This document shows positions 59,575-64,000 of a stretch of DNA of 64,000 nucleotides, one piece after another. The stretch comes from Paraspadella gotoi. Lineage: Eukaryota; Chaetognatha. The DNA is taken from the NCBI GenBank assembly GCA_051294375.1, contig CM119269.1, forward strand, positions 7,933,225 through 7,997,224, read 5' to 3'. Every line of letters begins with the position of its first letter. Within the stretch, counting starts at the first letter, position 1. The notes beneath the pieces were generated by a model. That model had not been told where the DNA came from and made no database searches. It saw nothing but the letters and a program-made list of their open reading frames with translations. A program made the position numbers and the translations under genes.

Positions 59575-60465
59575 GAGACAGAGACAGAGCCACGCACACA
59601 CAACTTCTCCCGTTTTGTAATTCCTAAAAGAAAAACAAAGGCTTGGAAGATCGAAGGCGCCTAAATCTCCGCTTATGCAAACCGACTTTCCATTTTCGCG
59701 ACGACAGAGACTTTTGTTTATCGGCTTAAGTCTCTTCGTCGCCGCGAGAGGCCGCCACGGGTTCCGGGTGGGCGACCTCGGGCGTTTGGGGAGCGCCGAC
59801 CTTCGGTGACGCACGGAGATCTAGACTAAAATCGATCGATTTTAATTGGTTGTCGTTGTTGTTGTCATTGGCGTCATTAGCGCCGACGTAATCAATGAAA
59901 AACAAGAAATAGATCCTGAAGTGATAAATCGAAAAAAAATAGGACGCTTATGAGAAATCTTGCATTAATTGGATATTGGAACTGGATACGGCGCTAAGTG
60001 GGCTGAAGAGTGTTATCCCGAACTTCTTTAACCCCCTTGAGCCGCCATGGAACGTGTCCTTGGCTTGGAACCAGGCTGGACGGTTTTCCGCGCCCCCAAG
60101 GCGATTTTTGGCCGTCCGCACGCTTCCCGGAGGAAATAGGTCCCGCCTGGTCCCGGTACCGAATGTTCATGAGCTGATGGTTTTTACTCGATAAACCACC
60201 CGATCACGACAGAAGGTAACATTGCTTAGAGTTGTTGCAGTGACCGAATACATAACCACAAATTAGTAGAAAAGTCAAAGAAGAGAAACAAACAAATACA
60301 CAAGTAAAAATAAACAAACTAATCGACTGCTAAAAGCTGAAAACGTAATTCATTTTTATTAACTTTCGAGAAACTTTCTAAAAAAGATAAACAATCCCAC
60401 AGTCAAATACTAGGGAATGACTAATGAACAACGCCACGGACTTTTGGCAACGAAAAAAGAAAAAG
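59575..60465 (-). repeat. Right arm of the ~0.9-kb inverted duplication
   Basis: Reverse complement of 55105-56040. It starts beside GA repeats and ends at CAACGAAAAAAGAAAAAG. Slightly shorter than the left arm because of many small indels. Confidence 0.9.
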
Positions 60466-60697
60466 ATGACGACAACAACAACAACTGGCGAGAGCGACAA
60501 TGAAAATTCATTTCCGTCGTCGTCGTCGTCGTCGTCGTTCGAACCAAATTTTTTTTTGCCGCCAAAAAATCGAGTCTATTTTTTTTCTTTTCTGAGAGAA
60601 AAAGTTGGATTCTTCGGAGATGAATCATATTGTTCTCCTTTTTTTTTCTACTTTATTTTTCCTTTTTCATCCTTTTTTCTCCTTTTTAAAAACTTTT

Positions 60698-60793
<96 letters not shown>

Positions 60794-60809
60794 TTCTTTC
60801 TCTCTCCCC

Positions 60810-60841
<32 letters not shown>

Positions 60842-61440
60842 CGCCCCGTCTATTAAACTTTTCTCTTCCCCTCTTTCTCATTAACTCTTTTTTTCAGTCA
60901 TTCACCTTTTTTTTTAACTTCGCAATCCAGACTTTTTTTTCAGACGGGAAGAAAAGGCCGTTTGGGAGATGTTATGACTCAAACGGAGAGAACGGCTTCT
61001 TTATTTCTTTCTCTCCTTCTTTCTTCTTCCGTTTTTCTCTTTATCATTTCTTCTCTCCTTCTCGCTTTCCTTCGCTCCCCGTCGGCGCGATGATAATCGG
61101 TTAACATCCCAAGAATGTTTATTATATTTGACGATGATGTTTATTATTTGACGATAACAATATATATCCGACGAATTCCAACGCCGATTTAAAAAAAACA
61201 ACAGACTTAGTTCGTTCTCTTAATTTTTGCGTAACTGAGCCAATATTGATATTAGTTATTGCTTCTCATATCTTCTCATTACTGTGTATTGTGTAATCTG
61301 AAATCCATTGCGCAATCGAAGTTCAGAAACTTTACTGTATAATATTTTGGGCACTCTTTTCCGAGAATGCCCGCTTTTCTGTTCGTTTTTCCAATAATTT
61401 TTTTTTTAACCTTAATATTTAACTTAAATGTATTTTTAAA
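60466..61440. other. Low-complexity stretch, no supported gene
   Basis: A CGTCGT tract at 60518-60540, a (CTTT)n array at 60696-60842, then T-rich DNA. A 226-codon frame across it is made of repeat-encoded Phe/Ser/Leu and is not a gene. Confidence 0.6.
60696..60842. repeat. (CTTT)n microsatellite
   Basis: About 24 uninterrupted TTTC units, a short CT interruption, then about 8 more. Confidence 0.95.
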
Positions 61441-61447
61441 CATATAA

Positions 61448-61620
61448 ACCATTCCCTAAACCTAATTTTTAACCCTATCCTTAACTATGAATGTTAATCC
61501 CTAACCTAAATCCCTAATCATAATCACAAATCAAGTCCCTAACCTTAATCATTACCCTAATCCTTAACCTAATCCCTAGCCTTAAGCATTATCCTAATTT
61601 TTAACTTTAAAAATCAACCT
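61448..61620. repeat. Degenerate telomere-like CCCTAA repeats
   Basis: Irregular CCCTAA, CCTTAA and TCCCTAACC variants. A weaker patch follows at about 62875-62970. Confidence 0.55.
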
Positions 61621-62107
61621 AATTTCGAATTTTAGATAGAATTGGGCGTTCTGAGAAAATAAGGCCACATTTTGATATCTGAGTCATTGGTGTCGGGCGA
61701 AGAAAAGGGCAATTGGAGGATAAGACATAAAACGAGAAAATAAGAAAAGAAAGTGTGTAACGATTAAAAAAATTTAATTGCTAATGAAGAAAAAAGAAGA
61801 AAAGAAAGAAAAAAATAAAAAACCGAAACGGAAAAACAAGAAATCAAAAAATAAACAAAGGATTATCGAACTAATGACGAAGGTCACAAGGGCGATCAAA
61901 CTATATGTAATTGTCTCTCCCTTCCGCTTCTTTAAAAGAGATTGAACCTGTCTGACTTTTTCGCAACCCGCGACCTCGTCGACACAACACCCCGCGTCTA
62001 ATGGGCGATCAACTGGCGAAATCGCACGGGGCGTTTCCAACTCGGAAATTAGCGGAGGGAAAGAAGAAAATGAATTCCCGGATTCCCGGCGGTGGGAAAT
62101 TGATTGA

Positions 62108-62115
62108 AGAGAGAG

Positions 62116-62182
<67 letters not shown>

Positions 62183-62183
62183 T
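62108..62183. repeat. (GA)n microsatellite
   Basis: GA units with two AGAAGA interruptions. Confidence 0.95.
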
Positions 62184-62282
62184 AAAAAAGCTAGTGACCT
62201 TTCTAATATCGTCATTCTTTATTTCACATTTATTTATTAAGTCGCTATATATCTCAATGGTTAGAAAAGTATAATATAAAAT

Positions 62283-62476
62283 AAGTAAAAAAATGAAAGC
62301 GAAAAAGAAGGGAAAGAGAGAAAGAAAAAAAGAAAAAAAGCAAGAGAGAAAGAAGGAAAGAAAATAGAAAGAATGAAAGAAAAAAATAAAGAAATAAAGA
62401 AAGAAAGAAAAAAGGAAAGAAAGAAAAAAGGAGAGAAAGAAAGAAAGAAGGAAAGAAAGAAAGAAAGAAAGAAAAA

Positions 62477-62512
<36 letters not shown>

Positions 62513-62515
62513 GAG
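62283..62515. repeat. Impure (GAAA)n repeat
   Basis: GAAA units becoming regular towards 62500, with AAAAAG and GGAAAG variants. Confidence 0.9.
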
Positions 62516-63070
62516 CAAACTTTTCGCCATAACTTCTCCTTTTCTGTGCAAAGGTCAGATGTACTAAACGGAAAAGACTTTTTCAAAATTTTATTTTTAG
62601 TCGAAACCGGAAAAGATTTTTATTTTTTACGGTCAAAAAACCATTTTACCCGAACTTTCAAGAGAAATGAAAATTTCTTTTTCACTAGTTAACTTCTAAC
62701 ATATTTTATTTAAAATATTTTTACTAAAAATTTTAGGTGCATTCATTTTTTAACATATGAGTATTAATTAAGTCATTAATTCGTTTTTACTTATAATTCC
62801 TTCATCAATTTCTACATTTTTTTATCACTGTTTTCCGAATGCGCCCCATTTCTGTTTCCTGAACTTGGTCTTATCCCTATTATTTAATCCTAATCTATAA
62901 TTACAATCCTCAATTCCTATCCTTAATCCCTAATTATTAACAATGATTTTTAACCTAATACCTAATAACTAAAAAATAAAACAAGTTTGAGCAAACAATG
63001 TCGGATCTGCCTACGATAATTAAGCGGTAATCAGCTAATCATATGATAAATCATAATATTTAAAAAAAAT

Positions 63071-63310
63071 TTTTAACTCGCATCATTTTTTCAACTCGCA
63101 TCATTTTTTCAACTTCCATCATTTTTTCAACTCACATCATTTTTTTCAATTTGCATCATTTTTACAATTCACATCATTTTTTCTACTTGCATCATTTTTT
63201 TAACTTGCATCTTTTTTTTAACTTGCATCATTTTTTTTAACTTGCATCATTTCTTTTAACTTGCATCATTTTTTCAACTTGCATAATTTTTTTAAATTGC
63301 ATAATTTGTT
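63071..63310. repeat. ~20-bp tandem repeat, about 12 units
   Basis: Units read CAACTCGCATCATTTTTT with variants (AACTTGCATC, CAATTCACATC). No unique spacers. Confidence 0.9.
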
Positions 63311-63339
63311 TACATTAATTAATTAATTAAAACATTTAT

Positions 63340-63838
63340 TAGTAATCATAAATAATAAAGATTCAAGTAAATGTGACTTATGTTTTTTCCATTTAAGCTC
63401 ATTTCCACTGGCACGATTCCGTCAGAACTTTATATCTCGCTTCTTCACACACTTTCCTACCCGCACACAAAATTTCATCTCAATCTATTAATTCAATTAT
63501 GATTAATTCGAGTAATTATGGGTTAAAATAAGTAAAAAGATTCAAGTAAAAGTGACTCATTTCCACTAGCACGTTTCCACCGAAACTTTATATCAAGCTT
63601 TGTCACACACTTTCCTTCCCACTTTCCTTCCAAATTTCAACTCAATCTATCCATCCAATTATTATTAATTATAGTAATTATTTGTGAAAATAAGTAAAAA
63701 GATTTTAGTAAATGCGACTTATGTTTTTTCCATTTCCACTCGCACGATTCCATCGAGACTTTGTATCCAGCTTCATCACACACTTTCCTACCCACAAACA
63801 AAATTCCATTCCAATCCAATCACCCTATCACGAGTTAT
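63340..63838. repeat. ~170-bp tandem repeat, three units
   Basis: Each unit contains AGATTCAAGTAAATGTGACT, TTTCCACT-GCACG, CACACACTTTCCT and CTCAATCTAT in the same order; later copies have diverged. Confidence 0.85.
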
Positions 63839-63851
63839 TGGAACTTTTTGC

Positions 63852-63960
63852 TAAGGTGGGACGGACGGACGGACAGACAGACAGACGGACGGACATCATT
63901 TTTTTTGAGGGGGCGGACCGACGGACCGACAAAGTGAATTATAGAGACGGGATCTGCTGA
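63852..63960. repeat. GGAC/AGAC tandem followed by a perfect hairpin
   Basis: (GGAC)n and (AGAC)n units at 63858-63893, a second GGACCGAC tract at 63915-63930, then the stem-loop GGATCTGC-TGAAA-GCAGATCC at about 63950-63970. This could be the end of a repeat element that continues past the window. Confidence 0.5.
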
Positions 63961-64000
63961 AAGCAGATCCGACTAAAAATTCTGAATGTATTCAGAAATA

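Overview
The window is from an invertebrate animal genome, not a prokaryote. Genes are split by GT-AG introns. The products include a TRPC-type cation channel, a BAG3-type co-chaperone, an alpha-1,3-fucosyltransferase, a kinesin relative and a mucin-like secreted protein. Coding exons are GC-rich and sit in AT-rich non-coding DNA crowded with GA/CT, CTTT/AAAG and AAAT microsatellites, inverted-repeat DNA elements and small LTR elements. Seven N runs mark assembly gaps. I cannot place the phylum from the sequence alone.

Layout. 1-2975 (+): 3' part of a kinesin-like gene, 7 exons, whose motor domain has altered switch motifs; one intron is almost entirely a 400-bp inverted-repeat element. 4186-5577 (-): a BAG3/Starvin-like co-chaperone with WW and BAG domains. 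7523-8725 (+): an intact single-exon GT10 alpha-1,3-fucosyltransferase. 9.2-12 kb: a repeat zone with telomere-like DNA, a solo LTR, a complete miniature LTR element (TRIM, 653 bp) and a MITE. 12022-16332 (+): an unusual P-loop GTPase-like gene with a cysteine-rich C-terminus; its proposed first intron holds a fold-back element and a decayed 1.3-kb mariner-type transposon. 16.4-21.6 kb: fold-back element, second solo LTR and nested repeats. 21739-22142 (-): a three-exon gene for an 81-residue single-pass membrane protein. 23313-27163 (-): a complete five-exon TRPC channel gene with two tiny 5' coding exons.

29.8-32.8 kb (-): a multi-exon Thr/Ser/Asn-rich mucin-like gene whose defined introns are all phase 1; it runs into an 831-base gap. 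34921-39022 (+): a two-exon, 1251-residue low-complexity protein whose only intron is nearly pure AAAT repeat. 39-48 kb: microsatellites, gaps and ambiguous GC-rich islands. 48.3-51.7 kb (+): weakly supported exons, including a phase-consistent five-exon set. 55.1-60.5 kb: a ~0.9-kb inverted duplication flanking CT/GA-rich DNA. 60.5-64 kb: more microsatellites, telomere-like DNA and two tandem-repeat arrays.

The genes do not form an obvious pathway; this is ordinary animal gene order. The most notable items are the GTPase-like gene, the MITE-filled intron, the TRIM element with its solo LTRs, the small membrane protein, and the inverted duplication, which may be an assembly artefact. All gene models come from reading frames and splice-site phase by eye, with no alignment or expression data.
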